A DNA stretch of 8,647 nucleotides from Chloroflexota bacterium (GTDB lineage Bacteria > Chloroflexota > Anaerolineae > B4-G1): NCBI GenBank assembly GCA_003648085.1, contig QMOC01000072.1, forward strand, positions 1-8,647. The letters run 5' to 3'. The position numbers and the translations under genes were made by a program. This document shows positions 1 to 5,745 of this stretch, piece after piece (position 1 is the first letter of the stretch; every line of letters begins with the position of its first letter). A model generated the notes under the pieces. The model ran no database searches. It had not been told where the DNA came from and was given only the letters and a program-made list of their open reading frames with translations.

Positions 1-8
1 ACCCCAAC

Positions 9-41
9 GCAAGCGCCACCGGTGTACCCGGTGGCGCTTGC
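9..41. repeat. Perfect 14-bp inverted repeat (hairpin)
   Basis: The arms at 9-22 (GCAAGCGCCACCGG) and 28-41 are exact reverse complements around a 5-nt loop. Neither strand has a T-tract after the stem, so it is not a canonical intrinsic terminator. It lies about 20 nt beyond the 3' end of the proposed 6S RNA and could stop or protect a longer precursor, or be an intergenic palindrome. The structure is certain; the role is not. Confidence 0.6.
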
Positions 42-60
42 AATCAACCATCATACCGGA

Positions 61-230
61 CCCTGCCGTGCCGTGTGCCGGTGTGTTTTGAACCTGCTCT
101 CGCAGGTGGGAGCCTGCTCAGTGGTCTGCCTTGCCCGTAGGCTACCGCATTCCTCTCTGAAGAGACAGCCCCCGTTTTGATAGGTGTTGGCTCAAAACGC
201 AAAGACGGCAATCACGCACACAGCAGGGTT
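61..230 (-). ncRNA. Candidate 6S RNA (regulator of RNA polymerase)
   Basis: 6S RNA mimics an open promoter and binds the housekeeping RNA polymerase holoenzyme, lowering transcription in stationary phase. What is seen: about 170 nt whose ends pair (CCCTGC at 228-223 with GCAGGG at 66-61, extending to about 11 bp with G-U pairs). An inner closing helix joins TTTTGAGCC (197-189) to GGTTCAAAA (94-86). A central asymmetric bubble follows, with about 15 unpaired nt on the 5' side. Its 3' side holds a small hairpin, ACCTGC-GAGA-GCAGGT (107-92), that shares two bases with the closing helix. An apical stem joins GGGGGCTG (173-166) to CAGGCTCCC (116-108). Length, paired ends, central bubble and 3'-side bubble hairpin are the family hallmarks. 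The 5' end lies 6-8 nt after a good -10 box. It does not look like tmRNA, RNase P RNA or SRP RNA, because their conserved motifs are absent. Assigned by hand-made structure only. Confidence 0.68.
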
Positions 231-236
231 AATTGA

Positions 237-265
237 AATATACCATGCATCGGCGAAAAGCGCAA
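237..265 (-). promoter_or_regulatory. Promoter of the candidate 6S RNA
   Basis: On the minus strand the -35-like TTGCGC (265-260) and the -10 TATATT (242-237) are separated by 17 nt. The -10 matches the sigma70 consensus at 5 of 6 positions; the -35 matches only TTG. The expected start, near 231-229, coincides with the first base of the RNA's closing stem, which supports both calls. The promoter lies about 55 nt past the glnA stop codon. Confidence 0.6.
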
Positions 266-318
266 GTCACCCCGGCTTGGTTTTCGGGTCTGGGATTTGA
301 GTTTTGGAACGCAGCGCC

Positions 319-1650
319 CTATGCCATCTCCAGATAGCGCTCCAACTCCCAGCCTGTCACCTGGATACGATACTCGTCCCATTCCGCTCGCTTGGCCCGC
401 AGGAATGCTTCGGTGATAGCCGGCCCCAGTGCTTCCTGGATCACTTCATCCCGTTCCAGTTCGTCCAGCGCCTCGGCCAATGTACCCGGCAGTGTGCCGA
501 TAGCCCGCTCACGCAGGTCGCGCTCGTCGAAGTCGTAGACATCTTCGTTGACCGGTGGCGGCGGGGTTAGGTCGCGCTCGATGCCATCGAGACCCGCTGC
601 GAGCATGGCAGCAAAGGCCAGGTAGGGATTGGCGCTGGGATCAGGGCAGCGCAGTTCGACTCTCGTCGCCCCCTCCCGCTGTGGCCCGTGGGCTGGAACG
701 CGGATCAGCGCCGAGCGATTCAGTTGCGCCCAGCAGATGTAGACTGGCGCCTCGTAACCCGGTGTCAGACGCTTGTAACTGTTAACCGTCGGGGCCACCA
801 CTGCTGAGAGGGCGCAGGCGTGTTCCATCTGGCCAGCGATGAAATTGTAGGCCAACCGTGAAAGATTGTATTCGTCGTCCGAGTCGTAAAACAGATTGCG
901 TCCCTCGGCGCTAAAGAGGCTCTGATGAGTGTGCATGCCGGAGCCATTGATGCCGAAGATGGGTTTAGGCATAAAACTGGCGTAGATGCCGTGGGTGGCT
1001 GCTATCGCCCGCACAGTGTATTTAAAGGTGACAGCGTTATCGGCACTGGTCAGTGCATCGGCGTAGCGGAAGTCAATCTCATGCTGGCCGGTGGCCACCT
1101 CGTGGTGGCTCATCTCCACCTGCATGCCCATCCCTTGCAGCGCTAGGATGATCTCGCTGCGCACCTGCTGCGCTTCGTCGCGAGGAGAGAAATCGAAGTA
1201 ACTCCCCACATCGTGCGGGAGAGGTTGGGTGGGGTGCTCGTCGTTGCGCTTGAACAGGAAGAATTCCAGCTCCGGACCGACGTTGTAAACGTACCCCCGC
1301 TCCGTAGCCCGGGCCAGCATACGCTTCAGCGCCTGGCGTGGCACGTTGGGAGAGGGCCGCCCATCCGGGCCGTGGACGTCGCAGATCAGACGCGCCCTCC
1401 GCCGCTCCGGCGCACTCCACGGGAGCACCTGGTAGGTAGCGGGGTCGGGCACCAGTACCATATCGCTCTCATAGATACGAGCAAATCCCTCAATGGACGA
1501 GCCGTCGAACCAGACCCCTTGTTCCAGCGCCTCCTCCAGCCTGCCGATGGGAATAGTGACGCTCTTAATCGTCCCTAGAATATCGGTAAATTGAAGGCTG
1601 ATGAACCGTACCCCGTCCTCTCGCACACGGGCAATCAAATTACTTGACAT
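319..1650 (-). CDS. glnA: Glutamine synthetase, type I-alpha
   Basis: Cytosolic enzyme making glutamine from glutamate, ammonia and ATP; the family forms dodecamers. The 443-residue length is normal for GSI-alpha. Visible are the N-terminal beta-grasp domain with FDGSSIEGF (48-56), metal and substrate ligands in GPELEF (E127, E129), E184 and E191 in the SHHEVATGQHEID segment, H240 in NGSGMH, the SYKRLTPGYEAP segment (291-302) with flap E300, and the arginine-rich GATRVELR (327-334). No tyrosine adenylylation motif or GSI-beta insertion is seen, so control by adenylylation is unlikely. R58 sits where Bacillus GlnA has Arg62, a residue of feedback control, so feedback inhibition is plausible. 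The ATG is preceded by AAGGAG (1662-1657) with a 6-nt spacer. The gene begins 43 nt after the aspS stop with no terminator or clear promoter between them, so the two are probably cotranscribed. Confidence 0.97.
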   Translation of the reverse strand: MSSNLIARVREDGVRFISLQFTDILGTIKSVTIPIGRLEEALEQGVWFDGSSIEGFARIYESDMVLVPDPATYQVLPWSAPERRRARLICDVHGPDGRPSPNVPRQALKRMLARATERGYVYNVGPELEFFLFKRNDEHPTQPLPHDVGSYFDFSPRDEAQQVRSEIILALQGMGMQVEMSHHEVATGQHEIDFRYADALTSADNAVTFKYTVRAIAATHGIYASFMPKPIFGINGSGMHTHQSLFSAEGRNLFYDSDDEYNLSRLAYNFIAGQMEHACALSAVVAPTVNSYKRLTPGYEAPVYICWAQLNRSALIRVPAHGPQREGATRVELRCPDPSANPYLAFAAMLAAGLDGIERDLTPPPPVNEDVYDFDERDLRERAIGTLPGTLAEALDELERDEVIQEALGPAITEAFLRAKRAEWDEYRIQVTGWELERYLEMA

Positions 1651-1693
1651 GTCGCTCTCCTTATCGAAAGATCATGTTTCACGCCTTACCCCA

Positions 1694-3460
1694 TTACTTG
1701 TCTACTATCCGAATGTGCAATTCCTCTAACTGCTTCGGATCCACCGTAGATGGCGCACCGGCCATCAGATCGGCGGCTTGCTGGGTCTTAGGGAAGGCAA
1801 TTACTTCGCGTATGTTGGGCTCACCGGCTAGGAGCATTACCAACCGGTCAATCCCAGGCGCGATGCCCCCGTGGGGCGGCGTGCCATACTCGAACGCCTC
1901 TAACATGTGGCCGAAACGTTCCTGTGCTTCCTCCACATCTAATCCGATGAGTCCAAAAATCTTCTCCTGCACTTCGCGCTGGTGAATACGGATACTCCCG
2001 CCGGCCACTTCCTCTCCGTTGCACACCAGGTCGTATTGCTGTCCACGGGCTGCGCCGGGATCGGTCTCCAGAAGCGGCACATCTTCCGGCATCGGCGCGG
2101 TGAAGAGATGGTGGCTGGGATCCCAACGTTGCCCTTCCTCATCCCATTCAAAGAGGGGAAAGTCAATCACCCAGCAGAAGGCCAACACTGTGCGGTCACG
2201 CAACCCCAATCGCTCCCCTAATTCCAGCCGCAGCGCACTCAGCGCCTCATTCACGACAGGGGGACGGTCGGCGACGAACAGCGACAAATCGCCTGGCTCC
2301 GCCTCCATACGCTCGACGATACCGGCTACTTCATCCTCGGTAAGGAACTTGGCGAACGAGGAGCGCACCTCGCCCTCGTGACCCAACGCCAGCCAGGCCA
2401 GTCCCTTCGCTCCCTCCCTCTGAACCAGTTCGGCCAACTCATCAATCTGGCGACGGCTGTAGGTGCCGCAGCCGGGGACGCGGAGACCTTTGACCTGCCC
2501 GCCTGTAGCGACGGTTTTGCTGAAGATACCAAAGTCACACTCAGCCACCAGGTCGGAGACGTCCCTCAACTCCATGCCGAAGCGCATATCCGGCCGATCC
2601 GTGCCGAAACGACGCATCGCCTCGGGGTAAGTGAGACGAGGGAAAGGTTTGAAGAGCAACTGCCGGTCAGAGCAGTTCTCGACGATGCCGATCATCAGTT
2701 CCTCGATCAGCGCCATCACATCCTCGCGCTCGACGAAACTCATCTCGATGTCAAGTTGGGTGAACTCTGGCTGGCGGTCGCCCCGTTGGTCTTCGTCCCG
2801 AAAGCAGCGGGCAATTTGGAAGTATTTCTCGTATCCGGCAACCATCAGCAGTTGCTTCAGTTGTTGGGGCGACTGGGGAAGGGCGTAAAATTTGCCGGGG
2901 TGCAGGCGACTTGGCACCAGATAATCCCGCGCTCCCTCCGGCGTGCTTTTGAAGAGGATCGGCGTCTCGATCTCAACGAAGTCGCGGGCGTCGAGGAAAT
3001 CGCGGATGTACTTGACCACCCGATGGCGAAGGATGAGATTACGCTGCATTCGTTGCCGCCGCAGGTCCAGATAGCGATACTTGAGCCGCAGTGCCTCATC
3101 CACGGGCCGATCGTCGTAGATGTAAAAGGGCGGCGTCTTGGCCGGGTTCAGGATTTTCAGTTCGTAGGCCACAACCTCAATCTCCCCTGTGGGTATATCG
3201 GGATTGGCAAGCCCCTCCGGTCGAGCCTGAACGACGCCCTTGACCTGAAGCACGTATTCATTACGCGCCTGCTGCGCCGCCACATGTGCCTCTGAGGCCG
3301 CGTCGGGGTTTGTCACGACCTGCACGATGCCCGAACGATCACGCAGGTCTATGAAGACAAGGCCGCCGTGGTCACGTCGCCGGTTCACCCACCCTGCCAG
3401 CGTGACCCTCTGGCCGATGTGCGAGGTTCGCAACTCACCACAATTATGCGTTTTCAACAT
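1694..3460 (-). CDS. aspS: Aspartate-tRNA ligase, probably non-discriminating (Asp/Asn)
   Basis: Class II aminoacyl-tRNA synthetase; 588 residues, the usual bacterial length. Domains in order: OB-fold anticodon-binding domain (about 1-105), catalytic core with motif 1 near 155-169, motif 2 at 217-242 ([18 protein letters not shown]), the bacterial GAD insertion (about 290-420), and motif 3 at 532-543 ([12 protein letters not shown]). H31 in RRRDHGG and G83 in RPEG are the residues found in relaxed-specificity AspRS such as that of Pseudomonas, whereas discriminating E. coli AspRS has RRRDLGS and Lys at these places. I infer that it makes both Asp-tRNA(Asp) and Asp-tRNA(Asn), the latter needing GatCAB and glutamine. 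The ATG is preceded by AAGGAG (3472-3467) with a 6-nt spacer. The gene lies about 140 nt after an intrinsic terminator and leader RNA that may attenuate it. The identity is certain; the specificity is inferred. Confidence 0.97.
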   Translation of the reverse strand: MLKTHNCGELRTSHIGQRVTLAGWVNRRRDHGGLVFIDLRDRSGIVQVVTNPDAASEAHVAAQQARNEYVLQVKGVVQARPEGLANPDIPTGEIEVVAYELKILNPAKTPPFYIYDDRPVDEALRLKYRYLDLRRQRMQRNLILRHRVVKYIRDFLDARDFVEIETPILFKSTPEGARDYLVPSRLHPGKFYALPQSPQQLKQLLMVAGYEKYFQIARCFRDEDQRGDRQPEFTQLDIEMSFVEREDVMALIEELMIGIVENCSDRQLLFKPFPRLTYPEAMRRFGTDRPDMRFGMELRDVSDLVAECDFGIFSKTVATGGQVKGLRVPGCGTYSRRQIDELAELVQREGAKGLAWLALGHEGEVRSSFAKFLTEDEVAGIVERMEAEPGDLSLFVADRPPVVNEALSALRLELGERLGLRDRTVLAFCWVIDFPLFEWDEEGQRWDPSHHLFTAPMPEDVPLLETDPGAARGQQYDLVCNGEEVAGGSIRIHQREVQEKIFGLIGLDVEEAQERFGHMLEAFEYGTPPHGGIAPGIDRLVMLLAGEPNIREVIAFPKTQQAADLMAGAPSTVDPKQLEELHIRIVDK

Positions 3461-3512
3461 AGTCGGCTCCTTATGTAGACTTTGCTCCTGATAAACCGCA
3501 AGACATGGGGGG

Positions 3513-3572
3513 TCGTAGTGGCGACTTCAGTTGCTTTGACCTCGCTTTGAACGACTGAAGTCGTTACTACGA
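3513..3572. repeat. REP-like palindromic intergenic element
   Basis: Arms TCGTAGTGGCGACTTCAGT (3513-3531) and ACTGAAGTCGTTACTACGA (3554-3572) are inverted, with 17 of 19 bases matching, around a 22-nt spacer that holds two GCTTTGA copies. The right arm is itself part of a tight palindrome, AACGACT-GA-AGTCGTT (3550-3565). It lies in the untranslated region between the leader terminator and the aspS ribosome-binding site. The layout is that of a paired REP/BIME-type element; its copy number elsewhere cannot be seen here. Confidence 0.7.
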
Positions 3573-3601
3573 GCAAAATCGCCAGTGTCCAGTTGCCTTA
3601 T

Positions 3602-3629
3602 AAAAAAACCGCCCTGTGTGGGGCGGCTT
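3602..3629 (-). terminator. Intrinsic (Rho-independent) terminator in the aspS leader
   Basis: On the minus strand the stem CCGCCC (3626-3621) / GGGCGG (3614-3609) has a CACACA loop and is followed by seven T residues (3608-3602). The stem can extend through a G-U and two A-U pairs. It lies about 140 nt upstream of the aspS start and far past the comEA stop, on the other side of a new promoter, so it ends the short leader transcript and not the comEA operon alone. Confidence 0.88.
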
Positions 3630-3657
3630 ATCTTTGCGAAAACAGCAACCAGACGCA

Positions 3658-3738
3658 TCACACCGTCGGCCGCCCCTGGGGGCTGCAGAGGTTCCGCTGG
3701 TTATTATCCACAGTCGGCCGAACGGTATGCATCATCAT
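3658..3738 (-). CDS. Putative 26-residue leader peptide with Asp/Asn/Gln control codons
   Basis: A short reading frame begins with three consecutive ATG codons (3738-3730) and ends at TGA (3660-3658). Residues 11-16 are D-N-N-Q-R-N, encoded by GAT AAT AAC CAG CGG AAC (3708-3691). The Asp and Asn codons would sense charging by the downstream AspRS if it is non-discriminating, and Gln would sense the product of glnA. Protector-helix strand 1 lies just upstream of these codons and strand 2 covers the end of the frame and its stop, as in classical amino-acid attenuators. Against the call: there is no Shine-Dalgarno sequence, since the first ATG is only 2-5 nt from the predicted transcript start. 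Translation would have to be leaderless. A 26-codon frame can also arise by chance. Confidence 0.45.
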   Translation of the reverse strand: MMMHTVRPTVDNNQRNLCSPQGRPTV

Positions 3739-3746
3739 CTTGCTAG

Positions 3747-3774
3747 AGTATAGCACACTTCGGAGGATTGTCAA
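3747..3774 (-). promoter_or_regulatory. Strong promoter for the leader and aspS-glnA
   Basis: On the minus strand a perfect -35 TTGACA (3774-3769), a 16-nt spacer and the -10 TATACT (3752-3747) are seen. TG one base before the -10 gives an extended -10. It begins about 50 nt past the comEA stop. The predicted start is near 3741-3740. No comparably good promoter was found between the terminator and aspS, so aspS expression probably depends on readthrough. Confidence 0.85.
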
Positions 3775-3822
3775 GCGTCCGCGTCGGTTTGTTTCATCTA
3801 AACATGAGTGGAAGCACATTGA

Positions 3823-4431
3823 TTACTGCACCGTGATCAAATCCCTGAGCCCATCGAAGGTCGCCGGGCCGATGCCTGGCACGTTCTGGATGTCCTCGAT
3901 GGTCTCGAAGGGGCCGTTGGCCTCACGATATTCCACAATGCGCTGTGCCATCGCCGGGCCGATGCGTGGCAGTGCCTCCAGTTCCACTGCTGTGGCCGTG
4001 TTGATGTTGATCAGCGTCCCCGCTGCCTCCTCACCACTCGGTTCGCCGCCTGAGACCGCCGGCGGTGGGTTCGTCTCTCCCTGGCGCGGCACGTAGACTT
4101 TCTGCTGATCCCGCAGTTCCAAGGCCAGATTGATGCGGTCCAAGTCCGCGTCGGAGGCCGGACCGCCAGCAGCCTCAACCGCGTCCCGAATGATGCTGCC
4201 CGGAGGCAGTTCGTAGACGGCTGGCCGGCGCACCGCACCGCTGACGTGTACGCGGAGAGGGGTTGGAGTAGAGGTGGGGGATGGCGTCAGGGTCGGGAGA
4301 GGAGTGGAGACGACGATGGGCGTACTGGCCTGAGGGCGTGGGGTGAAGTAGCCGATCACACCGCCGACAATGAGGCTGAGCACTGAGCAGAGGATGATGT
4401 AACCCCGATACCGTGCTATCCCCTGATCCAT
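3823..4431 (-). CDS. comEA: ComEA-like membrane-anchored DNA-binding protein (SLBB + HhH)
   Basis: In naturally competent bacteria ComEA binds double-stranded DNA outside the membrane and feeds it to the ComEC channel. The 202 residues show one hydrophobic segment (about 11-29, ending in GGVIGYF), a Ser/Thr/Pro linker (30-58), an SLBB-type domain (about 60-116, RVHVSGAVRRPAVYELPPG start), a flexible linker (117-138), and a tandem helix-hairpin-helix module (141-200) with ININTATAVELEALPRIG and NVPGIGPATFDGL. This order matches the family. Start: ATG preceded by a purine-rich GAGGAAGGAG stretch ending 3 nt before it; GAGG at 4444-4441 gives usable spacing. No comEC is in the window, so a role in DNA uptake rests on the family; other HhH proteins act in DNA repair. 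It is probably the last gene of the peptidase operon, 122 nt downstream of the third peptidase, with an inverted-repeat element between. Confidence 0.88.
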   Translation of the reverse strand: MDQGIARYRGYIILCSVLSLIVGGVIGYFTPRPQASTPIVVSTPLPTLTPSPTSTPTPLRVHVSGAVRRPAVYELPPGSIIRDAVEAAGGPASDADLDRINLALELRDQQKVYVPRQGETNPPPAVSGGEPSGEEAAGTLININTATAVELEALPRIGPAMAQRIVEYREANGPFETIEDIQNVPGIGPATFDGLRDLITVQ

Positions 4432-4456
4432 CGTCTCCTTCCTCTAAATCGGTTCT

Positions 4457-4535
4457 CGGTGCAAAACGGAGTTGGAGGCCCGGCTTCAGCCGGGAAAACG
4501 CCGATAAATCGGGGCCTCCGCCGAGTTTGGCACCG
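4457..4535. repeat. Compound palindromic element between M42 gene 3 and comEA
   Basis: Nested inverted repeats: outermost CGGTGC (4457-4462) with GCACCG (4530-4535), then GGAGGCCC (4474-4481) with GGGCCTCC (4512-4519). Inside lie two small hairpins, CCCGGCT-TC-AGCCGGG (4479-4494) and CCGAT-AA-ATCGG (4501-4512). Neither strand has a T-run, so it is not a plain terminator. In the operon transcript it would fold between two genes and could protect the upstream message or reduce flow into comEA. It shares a CTTCAG palindrome core with the element at 3513-3572. Confidence 0.72.
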
Positions 4536-4553
4536 CAAACTAGACTGTACGGA

Positions 4554-5540
4554 TCACGCTGCTCGCAACACCTCCAACAACAACCGCACGCTGTTCTCCA
4601 CGTCCCCTTCGTCCACCATCTCCGAGGGGGAGTGGATGTAGCGGCAGGGGATAGAGAGGCAGCCCGAGGGTACACCGGCGCGCACCAATTGCATTGCCGC
4701 TGCGTCGGTAGTGCCTCGCTCCAACACTTCTAGTTGATAGGGGATGCCCGCCTCCTTCGCCCGTTGCACCAGCAGGTCCCTCACCGACGGGTGGGCGATC
4801 ATCCCCCGATCCTGCACTTTCACCGCCGGCCCCTTGCCCAACTCCACTGCCATTGGATGGCACTCCGGCGTGTCGCCTGTCCCCGTTACGTCCACGGCAA
4901 TGGCCAAGTCGGGTTCGATACTGTAGGTGGAGGTGCGTGCCCCCGAAAGCGTCGTCTCCTCCTGCACACTGAAGACGAAGTAGACGTCGTGTGGTGTGCG
5001 CTCCAATCGGCGCAGCGTCTCGATCAGCACCGCGCAACCGATGCGGTCGTCCATCGCCTTGGCGATTAACCGCGTGCCCTGAGCGACGAAAGGGCGCACG
5101 AATACAGCCGCGTCGCCCACGTGGACCGGGCAGTCGTCACGGCCTGTGGCTCCCACGTCAATGTACAGTTGCTCGAACTTAGGGACCTTGCTAGTATCCT
5201 CCCGCTTCTCTTCGAGGCCGACGACGCCCACCCTCCCGTCAGCAAAGGCCACCCGCGCACCTATGCAGGTAAGTGGGCTCACCCCACCGATGTGCGTGAA
5301 GCGGGCGAATCCTTTCTCGTCCACGTAGGTCACCATCACACCGACTTCGTCCATATGAGCGGCCAGCACAATGCGCTTGCCCTCGCCGCTGCCTTGCTTG
5401 CGGACGACCAAACTTCCCAGTGGGTCCACCCTAACTTCGTCGGCGAAGGACTCGACCTCGGCGCGGATGGTGGCCCGAATCTGCTCCTCGGCTCCTGAAG
5501 GGCCGTAGGTCTCCACCAGGCTGCGAATTAACTCTCTCAT
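4554..5540 (-). CDS. M42-family metallo-aminopeptidase (third of three)
   Basis: M42 enzymes are dinuclear-metal cytosolic aminopeptidases, many of which assemble into 12-subunit tetrahedral (TET) particles that trim short peptides. The 328 residues keep all family ligands: H62 in AAHMDEVG, D164 in AKAMDDR, the E194-E195 pair in VQEET (general base and ligand), D217 in AVDVTG and H303 in RYIHSP. A PDZ-like/beta-barrel dimerisation insert between about 70 and 150 is expected from the family. It differs clearly from its two neighbours, with no lysine-rich stretch in the VGLEEKRED segment, so it is an old paralogue and not a fresh copy. Start: ATG (5540) preceded by GGGGGAGGA with 5 nt to the start. 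The gene lies 152 nt after its upstream neighbour's stop, a gap filled mainly by tandem repeats. Annotations such as endoglucanase or FrvX would be homology artefacts. Confidence 0.95.
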   Translation of the reverse strand: MRELIRSLVETYGPSGAEEQIRATIRAEVESFADEVRVDPLGSLVVRKQGSGEGKRIVLAAHMDEVGVMVTYVDEKGFARFTHIGGVSPLTCIGARVAFADGRVGVVGLEEKREDTSKVPKFEQLYIDVGATGRDDCPVHVGDAAVFVRPFVAQGTRLIAKAMDDRIGCAVLIETLRRLERTPHDVYFVFSVQEETTLSGARTSTYSIEPDLAIAVDVTGTGDTPECHPMAVELGKGPAVKVQDRGMIAHPSVRDLLVQRAKEAGIPYQLEVLERGTTDAAAMQLVRAGVPSGCLSIPCRYIHSPSEMVDEGDVENSVRLLLEVLRAA

Positions 5541-5556
5541 CAGTTCCTCCCCCTCA

Positions 5557-5745
5557 TTTCGCTCCTTTCGCGCTCTAAGTTTCGCTCCTTTCGCGCTCCA
5601 AAATTTCGCTCCTTTCGCGCTCTAAGTTTCGCTCCTTTCGCGCTCCAAAATTTCGCTCCTTTCGCGCTCCAAAATTTCGTTCCTTTCGCGCTCTAAGTTT
5701 CGCTCCTTTCGCGCTCCAAAGTTTCGCTCCCTTCGCGCTCTAAAG
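5557..5745. repeat. Minisatellite: eight 23/24-bp tandem units
   Basis: Plus-strand units begin with TTTCGCTCCTTTCGCGCTC and end in TAAG (23 bp) or CAAAA (24 bp), with a few substitutions. Unit starts are 5557, 5580, 5604, 5627, 5651, 5675, 5698 and 5722. The order is 23-24-23-24-24-23-24-24, so a 47-bp dimer is partly visible. Read on the minus strand, the 24-bp units continue the frame of the second M42 gene (LERERSET-like), whereas each 23-bp TAAG unit supplies a TAG stop. Seven units contain GAAAGGA on the minus strand, a Shine-Dalgarno-like motif. The array fills most of the gap between the second and third peptidase genes. Confidence 0.93.

Larger units (their letters stand above)
3602..3741 (-). 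promoter_or_regulatory. Candidate attenuator leader RNA of aspS-glnA
   Basis: This untranslated leader runs from the predicted start near 3741 to the T-run at 3608-3602. Three competing helices are visible. The protector pairs 3733-3727, 3726-3722 and 3720-3715 with 3658-3652, 3666-3662 and 3672-3667: 18 bp in three blocks separated by small bulges. The antiterminator pairs GGGGCGGC (3676-3669) with GCCGCCCC (3627-3620), 8 consecutive G-C pairs. The terminator reuses that second strand (CCGCCC at 3626-3621 with GGGCGG at 3614-3609). Forming the protector leaves the terminator free; a ribosome stalled over 3708-3691 would break the protector and favour the antiterminator. An alternative pairing of AACCAG (3702-3697) with CTGGTT (3652-3647) could form a pseudoknot, so a ligand-binding riboswitch or a stand-alone small RNA is also possible. 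The T-box sequence and specifier architecture are absent. Confidence 0.6.

Noticed and set aside
2378..3295. Long plus-strand open frame of 305 codons opposite aspS
   Set aside because: It lies wholly antisense to the well-conserved AspRS core and its translation shows no recognisable domain. It is a GC-rich shadow.
3461..3601. Separate promoter for aspS after the terminator
   Set aside because: The best candidate (TTGCGG, 18 nt, TACATA near 3500-3471) is a poor match at both boxes.
3602..3741. T-box riboswitch ahead of aspS
   Set aside because: The location fits, but the conserved T-box sequence of the antiterminator (GGUGG-ACCGCG type) and the specifier stem are not present, and the leader is shorter than usual.
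3602..3741. 6S RNA at the aspS locus
   Set aside because: In Bacillus a 6S RNA lies near aspS, but here the 5' arm pairs with the middle of the transcript and the 3' end is an intrinsic terminator. There is no closing stem between the ends and no central bubble. The region 61-230 fits 6S far better.
3593..4096. Plus-strand frame of 167 codons across the leader and the comEA end
   Set aside because: It crosses a promoter, an intrinsic terminator and antisense comEA. No ribosome-binding site or domain is seen.
5557..5745. CRISPR array
   Set aside because: The units are contiguous 23/24-bp tandem copies with no unique spacers.
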